Of a DNA stretch of 20,332 nt, positions 13,171-20,332 are shown one piece after another. Position 1 is the stretch's first letter. The number at the start of each line of letters is the position of its first letter. Origin of the DNA: Onstottus_A sp049273835 (GTDB lineage Bacteria; Acidobacteriota; Blastocatellia; UBA7656); contig JBASRM010000548.1 of assembly GCA_049273835.1 (NCBI GenBank), forward strand, positions 1-20,332, given 5' to 3'. The notes under the pieces are model-generated. The model did not search any database and was not told the DNA's origin. It saw only the letters and a program-made list of their open reading frames with translations. Made by a program: the position numbers and the translations under genes.

Positions 13171-13203
13171 AAAAAAAACCGGCGCTCCAGAGAACGCCGG
13201 TTT
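13171..13203 (-). terminator. Rho-independent terminator of the small secreted protein gene
   Basis: On the minus strand: stem AAACCGGCG/CGCCGGTTT with a loop of about 10 nt, followed by eight T (complement of 13171-13178). It is 25 nt past the stop codon at 13228. Confidence 0.92.
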
Positions 13204-13227
13204 GTTTCCGAAGCCGACAAAGGTAGG

Positions 13228-13728
13228 TTAGGCCAACTGGCGAAGATTGTAGACTCTAGCCAGCCTGTTCAAGTCAGAACGAAGCAACATCCATTGGCGA
13301 TCAACGCCTGATCCGTAACCGGTTCGTCGGAAGCGTATCGCGTTGTTAATGCCGTGAGCCATACTGATCGCATTTGCAACCTCCGAACGTACTGCGAGGA
13401 CATTGCCTGTACGCGAAAGCTCCTGCGTGGCTATATCGAGCTGCCTCTCAAGTTCACGCGCGCGATCGCTTAATCTCTCATCCCGTCTGGTTGTTCCCCT
13501 GTCATCCCATCGTCCGGTTTGTTCGAAGCGGCCGCGGGACCTATCAACCAGCATCGCAAATTGATCGCTACGAGTCTCGGCCAGGCGAAGCAACCGGGCC
13601 ACCTCAGCCGCTCGATAGCGGGAACCGAAAGACCACCGTCCCACCTGGGCAAAACCTGGCGATGCCAGCATCAGCACAAAGCTGAACGCAGCAATACCCG
13701 CAAATGATTTCTGTAATCGATCTCTCAT
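13228..13728 (-). CDS. Small secreted protein of unknown function
   Basis: 166 residues. The signal peptide MRDRLQKSFAGIAAFSFVLMLASPGFA has cleavage at GFA|Q. The mature part is Arg-rich and mostly helical in appearance. It contains RYRAAEVARLLRLAETRSDQ, SDRARELERQLDIATQELSR and a C-terminal DRQWMLLRSDLNRLARVYNL. The RQWMLLRSDLNRLA ending resembles short exported proteins of unknown function that I associate with Acidobacteria, but I cannot name a family. The start is fixed by AAAGGAG 6 nt before ATG. It is monocistronic, with its own strong terminator. Confidence 0.8.
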   Translation of the reverse strand: MRDRLQKSFAGIAAFSFVLMLASPGFAQVGRWSFGSRYRAAEVARLLRLAETRSDQFAMLVDRSRGRFEQTGRWDDRGTTRRDERLSDRARELERQLDIATQELSRTGNVLAVRSEVANAISMAHGINNAIRFRRTGYGSGVDRQWMLLRSDLNRLARVYNLRQLA

Positions 13729-14026
13729 AGCACTCTCCTTTCTCTACGCGATCATAATTGTCGCTCACCCAATGAAGGGCAAACACCATGCCGCGAAGAT
13801 TCCTTCTTTTTTTGCGAATAAAGGGCGCTCGATTGAACGCCCTCCAACGAAATCGGATGGTGGCTACGGAATCGGTCTATCTGCCCCTCACGAGCGTCTT
13901 AAGCTGTCCTGTTTCCAATCAGCCAGGTGTCCCGACCTTGATAAGTGATAAATATCACACGAGCTGGCGATGTGCAAAACCAAAGGGGTTGTACCCGCCA
14001 TCGTCCGGGCTTCGCACGGCCAAAGG
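13729..14026. other. Intergenic region with operator-like palindrome and weak hairpin
   Basis: 298 bp between the methyltransferase stop and the secreted-protein start (both minus strand). GTGATA-AA-TATCAC (13945-13958) is an inverted repeat of operator type (CRP/FNR-like half sites). GGGCG-N10-CGCCC (13823-13842) reads on the minus strand as a weak hairpin followed by TTTATT. It could terminate methyltransferase transcription. No gene is supported here. Confidence 0.4.
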
Positions 14027-15085
14027 CTATGGTCTCGCTTCGAACACCATGTTGAAAGGCGTCTCCGTCGCGCGCCGGAAGCGAGTGAATCCACCGCGCA
14101 TCACAAGCTCACGCAAGCGGCTCTCACCTGCTTGCGCCCCGAGTCCCATCCCAACTTCTTGCGACAACGACGCCGGCGTGCACACCAGCGTTGATACGCC
14201 GTAGAAGGCTCGGCCCCGTGGGTTCAAATTGTCTTCCAGTCTGTCGCCCGCAAAGGGCTCGACCAGCATCCAGGTGCCGTCCTTCTTCAAAGACTTGTAC
14301 ACGTGCGCGGCCGCCCCAACCGGATCGCCCATATCGTGAAGGCAATCGAAGAAGGTAACGAAGTCATAGTCGTCGCCGGGATACTCTTTCGCCTTTGCGA
14401 TCTCGAAACTCACCCGGTCGGACACCCCTGCTTTTGCCGCCGCTCTGCGCGCATTATCGATCGACGGTTCATGGTAATCGAACCCGAGGAAGGTCGAGTT
14501 TGGGAACGCCTTCGCCATTAGAATGGTCGAAGCTCCGTGCCCGCAGCCCACGTCTGCAACGCGGGCTCCGGCTTTAAGCTTCTCGGCGACTCCATCAAGC
14601 GACGGAATCCAGGAGCTCATGAGATTCACCGCGTAACCTGGTTTAAAGAACCGCTCGGTGCCTATGAATAGTTCCGCATCGTGTTCGTGCCAACCCACGC
14701 CCTCGCCGGTACGAAAGGCCTGCTCGACGCGCGGTTGAGCCTTTACAGCGGCCACTGCGAGTTGGAAGGCGCCCGGCAGAAACGCAGGGCTCTCTTCATT
14801 GGCAAGAGCAAAAGCTTGTTCTTCGGATAAGCTGTAACGCCCGGTGGAGGGGTCGTAGCTAACGTAGCCGCCCGCAACCTGCGATGCGAGCCACTCACGC
14901 ACGTACCGCTCGGTCGTATTGGTGCGATCAGCCAGCTCTGTTGACGTGATCGGCCCGGCTTCGGCGATGGCTTTGTAAAGACCGAGCTTGTCGCCGATCA
15001 CAACCATCGCCCCGTGAAATATCGCGCCAAAATCGTCGAGAAACCTCCCAAGAAGCTGGTTCATTTTTTCTTCGTTGATTGCCAT
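14027..15085 (-). CDS. Class I SAM-dependent methyltransferase with N-terminal winged helix (Rv2258c-like)
   Basis: 352 residues. Residues 10-90 look like a winged-helix dimerisation domain (LGLYKAIAEAGPITSTELAD, RTNTTERYVREWLASQVAGG, then GRYSLSEEQAFALA). This is followed by a class I Rossmann methyltransferase with motif I VADVGCGHGASTILMAKAFP (176-195), the acidic motif II region STFLGFDYHEPSIDNAR and DFVTFFDCLHDMGDP as motif IV. The arrangement is that of Rv2258c-type and small-molecule O-methyltransferase-like enzymes. The substrate is unknown. ATG at 15085 has GAGGTG 4 nt upstream. It may follow the M14 gene in one transcript (64-bp gap). Confidence 0.88.
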   Translation of the reverse strand: MAINEEKMNQLLGRFLDDFGAIFHGAMVVIGDKLGLYKAIAEAGPITSTELADRTNTTERYVREWLASQVAGGYVSYDPSTGRYSLSEEQAFALANEESPAFLPGAFQLAVAAVKAQPRVEQAFRTGEGVGWHEHDAELFIGTERFFKPGYAVNLMSSWIPSLDGVAEKLKAGARVADVGCGHGASTILMAKAFPNSTFLGFDYHEPSIDNARRAAAKAGVSDRVSFEIAKAKEYPGDDYDFVTFFDCLHDMGDPVGAAAHVYKSLKKDGTWMLVEPFAGDRLEDNLNPRGRAFYGVSTLVCTPASLSQEVGMGLGAQAGESRLRELVMRGGFTRFRRATETPFNMVFEARP

Positions 15086-15149
15086 AAATCACCTCGTGAA
15101 AAGTTTGCTGCAAAATAATAACACTTCGGTGTGCCTGGACGGTTTCAGA

Positions 15150-18017
15150 TTATTTCAGGGTCACCGATTCGGCGCCTCCGTAGTAAATCCCGTTGAAAAG
15201 AAACTTGAACGTACCGTGAGGCTGACCCCGAAAGGCGATCTCCGGCCCGAAGAGAAACAGCTTGCCCTTTCCTACTCTTGCCTCCGCTACTGCCACCCCA
15301 TCCTGAAGATACTTCTGACCCCATGCCCACCCGCTCCTCAAGGGTTTGTCGCCGTCGAACCATGCAACCGGCCTAACACCTCTCATCAAAGCCTCCGGGC
15401 GAAACCGGAACACCGGGCTGTTGTCGAAAAACACGTCCAGCTTCTCTGCCATTCCGTAAGCCAGCGGATCGGTGTTATCCACTCTCACCTGCAACACCGA
15501 ACCCGGTACATAAAACTTCTCGCGAGGCAACTGGCGCTCGGAGCCGTCTTGCTGTTTCTCCATCAACGCGCTCGCTATCGGGAGACCCGTGTTGTAACCG
15601 AGGCTGGTAGAGCTTCCGATCGTGAGGATTGTCCCTCCCGCTTCGAGAAACTCACGCAGCCTCGGAACCGTTCTGGCAACAGTCACGCTGCCGAGCCGCT
15701 CACGGAACTCCGCCGGAATGCTTTGCGGATCAGGCATCGCCCCGAAACCCCCGCCGCCGCCTCTTCCGCCTTGACCTCCGCCGTCGCGAGCCGGAATGGC
15801 CCCGTCCACGAAGATAAGGACGTCGAACTTACTCGCCAGATCGCCCGCGTCGAGCGCCGGAGGATAGACCACGGTGAATGGGAACTCATACTGCTCCAGC
15901 AGCCACCGAGTCCAACCGGAGGGCATCGAGCCGCCGTAACGGTCCCACAACCCGATTCGCGGCGCACGGAGCTTGTATGCTTCGCCGGCCGGCTTTGAAG
16001 CTACCGCCTCGAAACTCAATCCGATTTCCTCGGCGAGCTTCTGCAGTTTCGGAAGCGTAGTAGATTTGGCGGGAATGAAGATTGTCCCGGCGCCGTAAGA
16101 CTTGCCGTTCGCGTTCACCGGCTGTTTCAGCCAGTAGACTTCTTCTCCGCTCGAAAGCAGGCGATTTGTCGCAATGATCGAATCGTTGACTCGATGGTCA
16201 AGCAGGAACCCCGCCGCGCCCGCAAGGTTGTTGACTTTTCCCGCGGCGGGCTTCACCAGGCTGTTGATTTTTTCAAACGGACCGTCAAGGGTATCCAGAA
16301 TCCGGTCGAACGCAACCCCCATCTGATAAGCAAGCGTATAACCGGCATTGTCATAAGGTGGAGTCGGCGGGCCGCCAGGATATGGAATGTCATCGGGGTG
16401 GTCCTGAGGCTCAAACATATCCAGGATGTGCGGGCGGAAAGCCTGCGCGGTTTTTACTACATACGACCCGGCCGGATAATTTTTCCCCGCGACCTGAAAT
16501 GCACTGGTCGCGCGATGAATGGTTATTCCGTTCTTGATCAACGTGTTGATGAACTTGCCGGCAGTAAGAAAGTCCGGCTGATCCGACGGTATGATGTAGC
16601 CCCTCGGATCGCGTTTATCCGGGGCGCGGAGCATCTCGTAGTACTTCAGAGGAACCCCGCGAGCCGTCACGCCAGCCAGAGCTAACGGGCTGTCGGACGG
16701 CGCTTCCGAAGCCGCTCCGCCAGCGCGCCGGTCGCGGCCTTCAGCCTGGCCGCCGCCCGGGGGTGTGTCCTTTGCAATTGCAGCTTGGACCTCGGAGATG
16801 CGTTTTGGTGTAAGGGTCCAATTATCTCGGCTTCCGCGCTCGATCGAGTTCTTACCCATTCGATAGATATTGAACAGGAAGTCTTCTCGATGCTTTGAAG
16901 CAAGGTCGAGGACCGCGCGATTTGCCGTCATCGAGTAGTCAATCGACTGCCGAAAGTGCCACTTCTGCGGAGCGATGGGATAGGGCAGGTCCCCCTTTGG
17001 CAATTGCCGGGTGGGCAGGAACGGAATCTCCATCGGAGTCGGATTGCCTATGCTCTCGGTAAGCAGACCAATCATGTTATGAAAATAAGTCACGGTGCGC
17101 AGCCCGCCATTCCACCAGGTCGAGTACGACGAGCCGGATCGCATCGTCGCTCCAGGCTTGTTCTCGGCAACGAACCGGCCGTGCATAGCTGCGCCAACCA
17201 GGTCGATCCCCAGCGGCACAAGCGGATCCAGATAGTAGTTGAATGGATCGCGAAAGGGCGGAGCAAACAACACCGTGCCGGCCGGCCCGGTCTGATGGTG
17301 ATTGTAAACTATATGAGGAAACCACTCCTGGAAGAACACACGGTTGATCGCTTCGGTCTCGGGTTGATTCGACATGTAGAAGTCGCGGTTGTTGTCGTGA
17401 CCGATGTACTTTTGATAAAGCCGCGGAAGACCCGCTGTCGATCGTTTCAACGGGTCTTGCTCGCGCATGTACCAGTTTGACACCAGGTCCAATCCGTCCG
17501 GGTTTACAGGAGTCGCAAGCAGAATGACATCCCTTAGGATTCGCAGCGTTTCAGGATCGCTCATGCTCACCATCTGATAGACCAGCTCCAGCAGTTGCTG
17601 CGCGCCCAGCACTTCAGTCGCGTGCAAGCCGCCGTCTATCCACACAACCGCCTTGCCTTCCGAAGCAAGCGCGCGCGCTTGATCGTCGGTCAGCCCTTCG
17701 GCGGTTGCGAGCCGCCGCGCAATTTCTTTGTAGCGATCAAGCTTTTTGTGGTTCTCCGGCGCGGTTATGATCGCCATCAACATCGTCCGGCCCTCGGCGC
17801 TTTTGCCGATTTCGACGAGCTTCATCCGGTCGGACTGCTGGGCGAGCTTCTTCCAGTAGTCCACAAGTTGGCTGTAGTTGGCGAGCTGATAGTCGTCTCC
17901 GAAGTTGAACCCAAGCTGCTCTTTGGGGCTCGTGACTTTGGTTTGGGCGACTGCAGTGACTGTGAGTAATGAAACGACAACCAAAACCGAAGCAAGGTAG
18001 GGCCTGCGCCTGTTCAT
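15150..18017 (-). CDS. Secreted M14-family zinc carboxypeptidase with C-terminal GATase/ThuA-like region
   Basis: 955 residues. Signal peptide MNRRRPYLASVLVVVSLLTVTAVAQ. The M14 domain spans about 40-330: zinc ligands in GGLHATE (His132, Glu135), VNPDG (171-175), substrate-carboxylate residues HDNNRD (Asn210, Arg211), YNHHQTG (239-244, third zinc His) and catalytic Glu321 in LLTESIG. After a GGGQAEGRDRRAGG linker (about 460) come further domains. RIGLWDRYGGSMPSGWTRWL and FDVLIFVDGAIP suggest a class-I glutamine-amidotransferase-like fold, with a Gly-rich insert. It probably trims peptides in the periplasm. ATG 18017 has GAGGTG 3 nt upstream; the longer frame to 18077 lacks support. Confidence 0.92.
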   Translation of the reverse strand: MNRRRPYLASVLVVVSLLTVTAVAQTKVTSPKEQLGFNFGDDYQLANYSQLVDYWKKLAQQSDRMKLVEIGKSAEGRTMLMAIITAPENHKKLDRYKEIARRLATAEGLTDDQARALASEGKAVVWIDGGLHATEVLGAQQLLELVYQMVSMSDPETLRILRDVILLATPVNPDGLDLVSNWYMREQDPLKRSTAGLPRLYQKYIGHDNNRDFYMSNQPETEAINRVFFQEWFPHIVYNHHQTGPAGTVLFAPPFRDPFNYYLDPLVPLGIDLVGAAMHGRFVAENKPGATMRSGSSYSTWWNGGLRTVTYFHNMIGLLTESIGNPTPMEIPFLPTRQLPKGDLPYPIAPQKWHFRQSIDYSMTANRAVLDLASKHREDFLFNIYRMGKNSIERGSRDNWTLTPKRISEVQAAIAKDTPPGGGQAEGRDRRAGGAASEAPSDSPLALAGVTARGVPLKYYEMLRAPDKRDPRGYIIPSDQPDFLTAGKFINTLIKNGITIHRATSAFQVAGKNYPAGSYVVKTAQAFRPHILDMFEPQDHPDDIPYPGGPPTPPYDNAGYTLAYQMGVAFDRILDTLDGPFEKINSLVKPAAGKVNNLAGAAGFLLDHRVNDSIIATNRLLSSGEEVYWLKQPVNANGKSYGAGTIFIPAKSTTLPKLQKLAEEIGLSFEAVASKPAGEAYKLRAPRIGLWDRYGGSMPSGWTRWLLEQYEFPFTVVYPPALDAGDLASKFDVLIFVDGAIPARDGGGQGGRGGGGGFGAMPDPQSIPAEFRERLGSVTVARTVPRLREFLEAGGTILTIGSSTSLGYNTGLPIASALMEKQQDGSERQLPREKFYVPGSVLQVRVDNTDPLAYGMAEKLDVFFDNSPVFRFRPEALMRGVRPVAWFDGDKPLRSGWAWGQKYLQDGVAVAEARVGKGKLFLFGPEIAFRGQPHGTFKFLFNGIYYGGAESVTLK

Positions 18018-18198
18018 AAGCACCTCAACGATGATTTTGTAGGTTCCACTGTCAGGAAGCCCGGCAGTTTCAAGCACGCCCCGGACGGGCAGCTAGTATA
18101 ACTGACTGAGAGAGGCGATCAATAGCGAAGCGGTGTGTGGTCAACGTGCATGGTAAACGCCGATTTCGAGAAGCTGTTAATCGGCGACGATGCGTCTT

Positions 18199-19569
18199 TC
18201 AGCACGGTGCAAACGTGAATATCACAACCCCCAACACAAACCACAGCAACGCGAAGATCAGACCATAGCCGAAGAACTCCCGGAAGTTCACTCGCGCGAT
18301 TCCGGCGACAACAACGTACCAGAACGGCGCGATCAGATTCCCCATGTGATCGCCGATGCTCAATGCGAGAAGCCCGCGCTGGACGGTCACGCCAGCGGCG
18401 GTTGCGGCCGCCGATGTCACGTAGCCCTGAATAACCCACTGCCCGCCGCTGGACGGAACGAAGATCGACACGATCGTTCCTGACAACGCAGCAAGAGCCG
18501 GAAACGAATAAGGTGTCGATACCGATGAAACCAAACCGGCCAGCACCTCGCCGACTGATGTGAACTGAATCAGCCCCGCGACTCCGGCGTACATGGGATA
18601 GATGATAATCACCGGCCAGCTCGAGACGACTGCGCGCTGCAGCGTCTGAGTGAAACGGTAGATTGTCCGGTGCAGGAGCAAACAAGAAAAAAGCAGAATC
18701 GTGTTTAGAGAATTGATGTCCAGGCTGAGATGTTTAAGACCGAAGTGATTGTACAACCAGCCCACAAGAATCACGCAGATCAAGAGCGGGACGATTGGGT
18801 TGCGCTCGAGGCGTTCTGAGAAGTTCGCAGCTCCCGGGTCGATCGGCCTTCCTTCCTCGCTCAGCTTGCAGGCATCCGGGAACTGGGAGACGGGCCTGGC
18901 CTCCTTGGGCATCAGCAGATAACCAACGAAGATCAGAATCGCGATGAAGGAAACCTCGTGTATTATCGCGGCAGGCGACCAGATCGTCGTGCCCAGAGGG
19001 AGAATGCCTGTGGTCTTCTCCAGAAAGTGACCCGGCGTCGCCATCAAGAGCGCCGCGCTCGACGATAATCCGAATTGCCAGGCCGCATTGGCCCCCCATA
19101 ACAACGCCAAGAGGAACAGAAAGTCCAGCTTGATGCCTTTGCGCTCGGCCTCCTGGGCGAAGTGCACCGCTATCAACGGAGTCATCGCGATTCCCAAACC
19201 CCAATACAGATACGCCGCTGCCGCGGTCACCAGCACCGACAAGGCTATTGTCTGGATTTGCGTGTGCGGCAAGCGTGAGAGACGTGTGATCGCCGTCCTA
19301 AAGAACGGAGTTGCGCCGAGCACCGAGCTCAATACGATGATCAGCGTCATTTGCATCGTAAACGGGAGCAGCATCCACAGCCCCTGGTAGTAGGCATCGA
19401 GGGTCTTGCCAAAAGAGTTGCCCATCGCCAAAGCCATGCCCGCGAGAATGAGAAGAAGAACGACAGACGCGGTTATTGCATCGGGCACAAAACGCCCCAT
19501 CACTCGTGCGAAGAACTCGAGCTTGCTTGTTCGGACGTCGAACTCTTCCCTTGACTGAGTCATTGCCAT
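18199..19569 (-). CDS. atoE: Short-chain fatty acid transporter (AtoE family)
   Basis: 456 residues, typical for the SCFA transporter family. About 11-12 hydrophobic segments. Family-like stretches are RFVPDAITASVVLLLILAG (26-44), LWMLLPFTMQMTLIIVLSS, WGLGIAMTPLIAVHFAQEAE, WGANAAWQFGLSSSAALLMA, VSIFVPSSGGQWVIQG and LSIGDHMGNLIAPFWYVVVA. It is an inner-membrane carrier for acetoacetate, butyrate or similar acids. No ato catabolic genes are in the window, so the partner pathway is unknown here. GGAGGTGA lies 12 nt before ATG 19569; ATG 19563 is an alternative start with longer spacing. Confidence 0.93.
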   Translation of the reverse strand: MAMTQSREEFDVRTSKLEFFARVMGRFVPDAITASVVLLLILAGMALAMGNSFGKTLDAYYQGLWMLLPFTMQMTLIIVLSSVLGATPFFRTAITRLSRLPHTQIQTIALSVLVTAAAAYLYWGLGIAMTPLIAVHFAQEAERKGIKLDFLFLLALLWGANAAWQFGLSSSAALLMATPGHFLEKTTGILPLGTTIWSPAAIIHEVSFIAILIFVGYLLMPKEARPVSQFPDACKLSEEGRPIDPGAANFSERLERNPIVPLLICVILVGWLYNHFGLKHLSLDINSLNTILLFSCLLLHRTIYRFTQTLQRAVVSSWPVIIIYPMYAGVAGLIQFTSVGEVLAGLVSSVSTPYSFPALAALSGTIVSIFVPSSGGQWVIQGYVTSAAATAAGVTVQRGLLALSIGDHMGNLIAPFWYVVVAGIARVNFREFFGYGLIFALLWFVLGVVIFTFAPC

Positions 19570-19872
19570 TTAATCAGATCACCTCCGAGAAGACTTTGGC
19601 CCCGGATCATTGCGGTACGGCTTCGAACATTAATCAAAAGGGCGGTCCTGATCTAATAGAACCGCCCGAATAACGATATAACACCCCGCAGGGATGCTGC
19701 ATCTAGCACGCAATCATTCTAAAATATCGCCCTCCTGACGGAGGCAGCGCCCTCCTGACAATACATTCCTACAAACGCATTCCCAACAACGCGTTCCTAA
19801 CCGAGGGCAAGGCACTTTAACGAAGAACGCCAAACCGGGGTTTTGCGAATAGCTCGCCTCCGTCGAGATATC
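19570..19872. other. Intergenic region with palindromes and degenerate short repeats
   Basis: 303 bp. Besides the hairpin at 19636-19667 it holds the direct repeat CGCCCTCCTGAC at 19728-19739 and 19748-19759 (20-bp period). The intervening GACGGAGG could pair with CCTCC. Three degenerate units of about 15 bp (ACATTCCTAC, ACGCATTCCCAAC, ACGCGTTCCTAAC) follow at 19763-19802. CGCCCTCC also occurs at 8795-8802, and GCCCTCC recurs at 8880-8886. No gene is supported. Confidence 0.65.
19636..19667 (-). terminator. Probable terminator of the upstream M14-type gene
   Basis: On the minus strand: GGGCGGT, a loop of about 14 nt, ACCGCCC, then TTTTG. It lies about 205 nt beyond the stop of the partial M14 gene and before the transporter gene. 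The distance makes the assignment tentative. Confidence 0.55.
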
Positions 19873-20332
19873 TTACTGATCGTTCCCGGTTGCCGCATCG
19901 GGTCTTCGCGCGGGTGGCTCGGGTCGCCCGGCACCCAGGTTGTTGTAGTTCAGTGCCGCATTGAACACCAGGAAGAAACTCCCGTGCGTTTGATGTCTCC
20001 ACATCGGGTTGTTAGCGAACATCACCACATGGCCTTTGCCGACCGGAACATCGACGACCGCAGCCTTGCCCGCAAGCTCGGATCCGCCCGCGAGCATCCC
20101 GCTGATCAACAACTCTTTCTCATTCGTGTTAAAGCGAAGCACCACTCGCGGTCTCATATTCATCGGCGGGATGAGCGCGGCCGCGAATTGCCGCATCTCT
20201 TCCGGAATCCCTTCTTCGCCGGGACGCGCGGGCTGCTGAGGCCTTTGTCCTGCCTGAGGCATCGACTGAACGATGTCCGGATCGGTCAGCGATCCACGAC
20301 CTGAGGGTCTGCCTTGCGCCCCACCCCCGCCG
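19873..20332 (-). CDS. C-terminal part of a second M14-type carboxypeptidase (cut by window edge)
   Basis: The frame is open from the window edge to a stop at 19873; an internal ATG at 20262 is not the true start. The visible part starts with a Gly/Arg-rich linker (GGGGAQGRPSGRGS), then EEGIPEEMRQFAAALIPPMN, NMRPRVVLRFNTNEKELLIS, GMLAGGSELAGKAAVVDVPV, and GKGHVVMFANNPMWRHQTHG followed by SFFLVFNAALNYNNL. The last segment matches the end of the complete M14 protein in this window (GKGKLFLFGPEIAFRGQPHG, then TFKFLFNGIYYGG). It is probably the tail of a homologous secreted M14 protein. The catalytic domain is outside the window. Confidence 0.8.
   Translation of the reverse strand, partial: GGGGAQGRPSGRGSLTDPDIVQSMPQAGQRPQQPARPGEEGIPEEMRQFAAALIPPMNMRPRVVLRFNTNEKELLISGMLAGGSELAGKAAVVDVPVGKGHVVMFANNPMWRHQTHGSFFLVFNAALNYNNLGAGRPEPPARRPDAATGNDQ

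Noticed and set aside
18118..18201. Readthrough of the TGA stop of the AtoE gene (codon after a Cys)
   Set aside because: The sequence after the TGA is Arg-rich and unlike any extension of the family. The protein already has its full usual length.

Overview
The window reads as a chromosomal piece of a soil-type, moderately GC-rich (high 50s %, by eye) Gram-negative bacterium. The best guess is Acidobacteriota, perhaps Blastocatellia. The pointers are large secreted M14 carboxypeptidases with Gly/Arg-rich linkers, a PQQ-type aldose dehydrogenase lipoprotein, a secreted dihaem cytochrome c, many short G/C-rich palindromes between genes, and repeat-expanded coding segments. This assignment is inference; there is no rRNA or other marker gene. 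No phage, transposase, integrase or CRISPR array is visible.

Layout. 1-206: five contiguous 36/37-bp direct repeats plus a remnant, leading into a promoter and a PQQ beta-propeller protein (270-1586, +) whose signal peptide is built from seven 12-bp repeats (ASIL x7). 1587-2044: convergent gap with a G-rich tract. 2045-4417 (-): probable operon of an Smr-domain protein, a DUF1573 lipoprotein and a PLP aminotransferase. 4576-7098 (+): PepSY-like secreted protein followed with zero spacing by a GT-C/STT3-like multipass membrane protein. 7110-10446 (-): YbaY-like protein, astacin metalloprotease, dihaem cytochrome c. 10534-10715 (+): tRNA-Ser(GCU) with its own promoter and terminator. 10864-12856 (-): exonuclease III and aldose dehydrogenase. 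12953-13114 (-): tRNA-Arg(CCG) with promoter and terminator. 13228-18017 (-): small secreted protein, SAM methyltransferase, M14 carboxypeptidase. 18199-19569 (-): AtoE-type short-chain fatty acid transporter. 19873-20332 (-): C-terminal end of a second M14-type protein, cut by the window edge.

The most notable observation is at 3297-3893. The DUF1573 reading frame is interrupted by one in-frame TGA exactly where the first cysteine of the family's CGC(T) motif belongs, and the domain then continues intact for 58 codons to a normal stop. Two back-to-back perfect 7-bp hairpins begin 14 nt after that TGA, the second with a GGUC loop. This is a candidate selenoprotein (U-G-C motif) of a family I do not know as a selenoprotein. 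A point mutation or sequencing error is the alternative.

Functionally the region is mostly envelope and periplasmic: protein turnover (M14, astacin), sugar oxidation and c-type electron transfer, fatty-acid uptake and glycosyl transfer. Housekeeping genes (xthA, two tRNAs, Smr) lie between.
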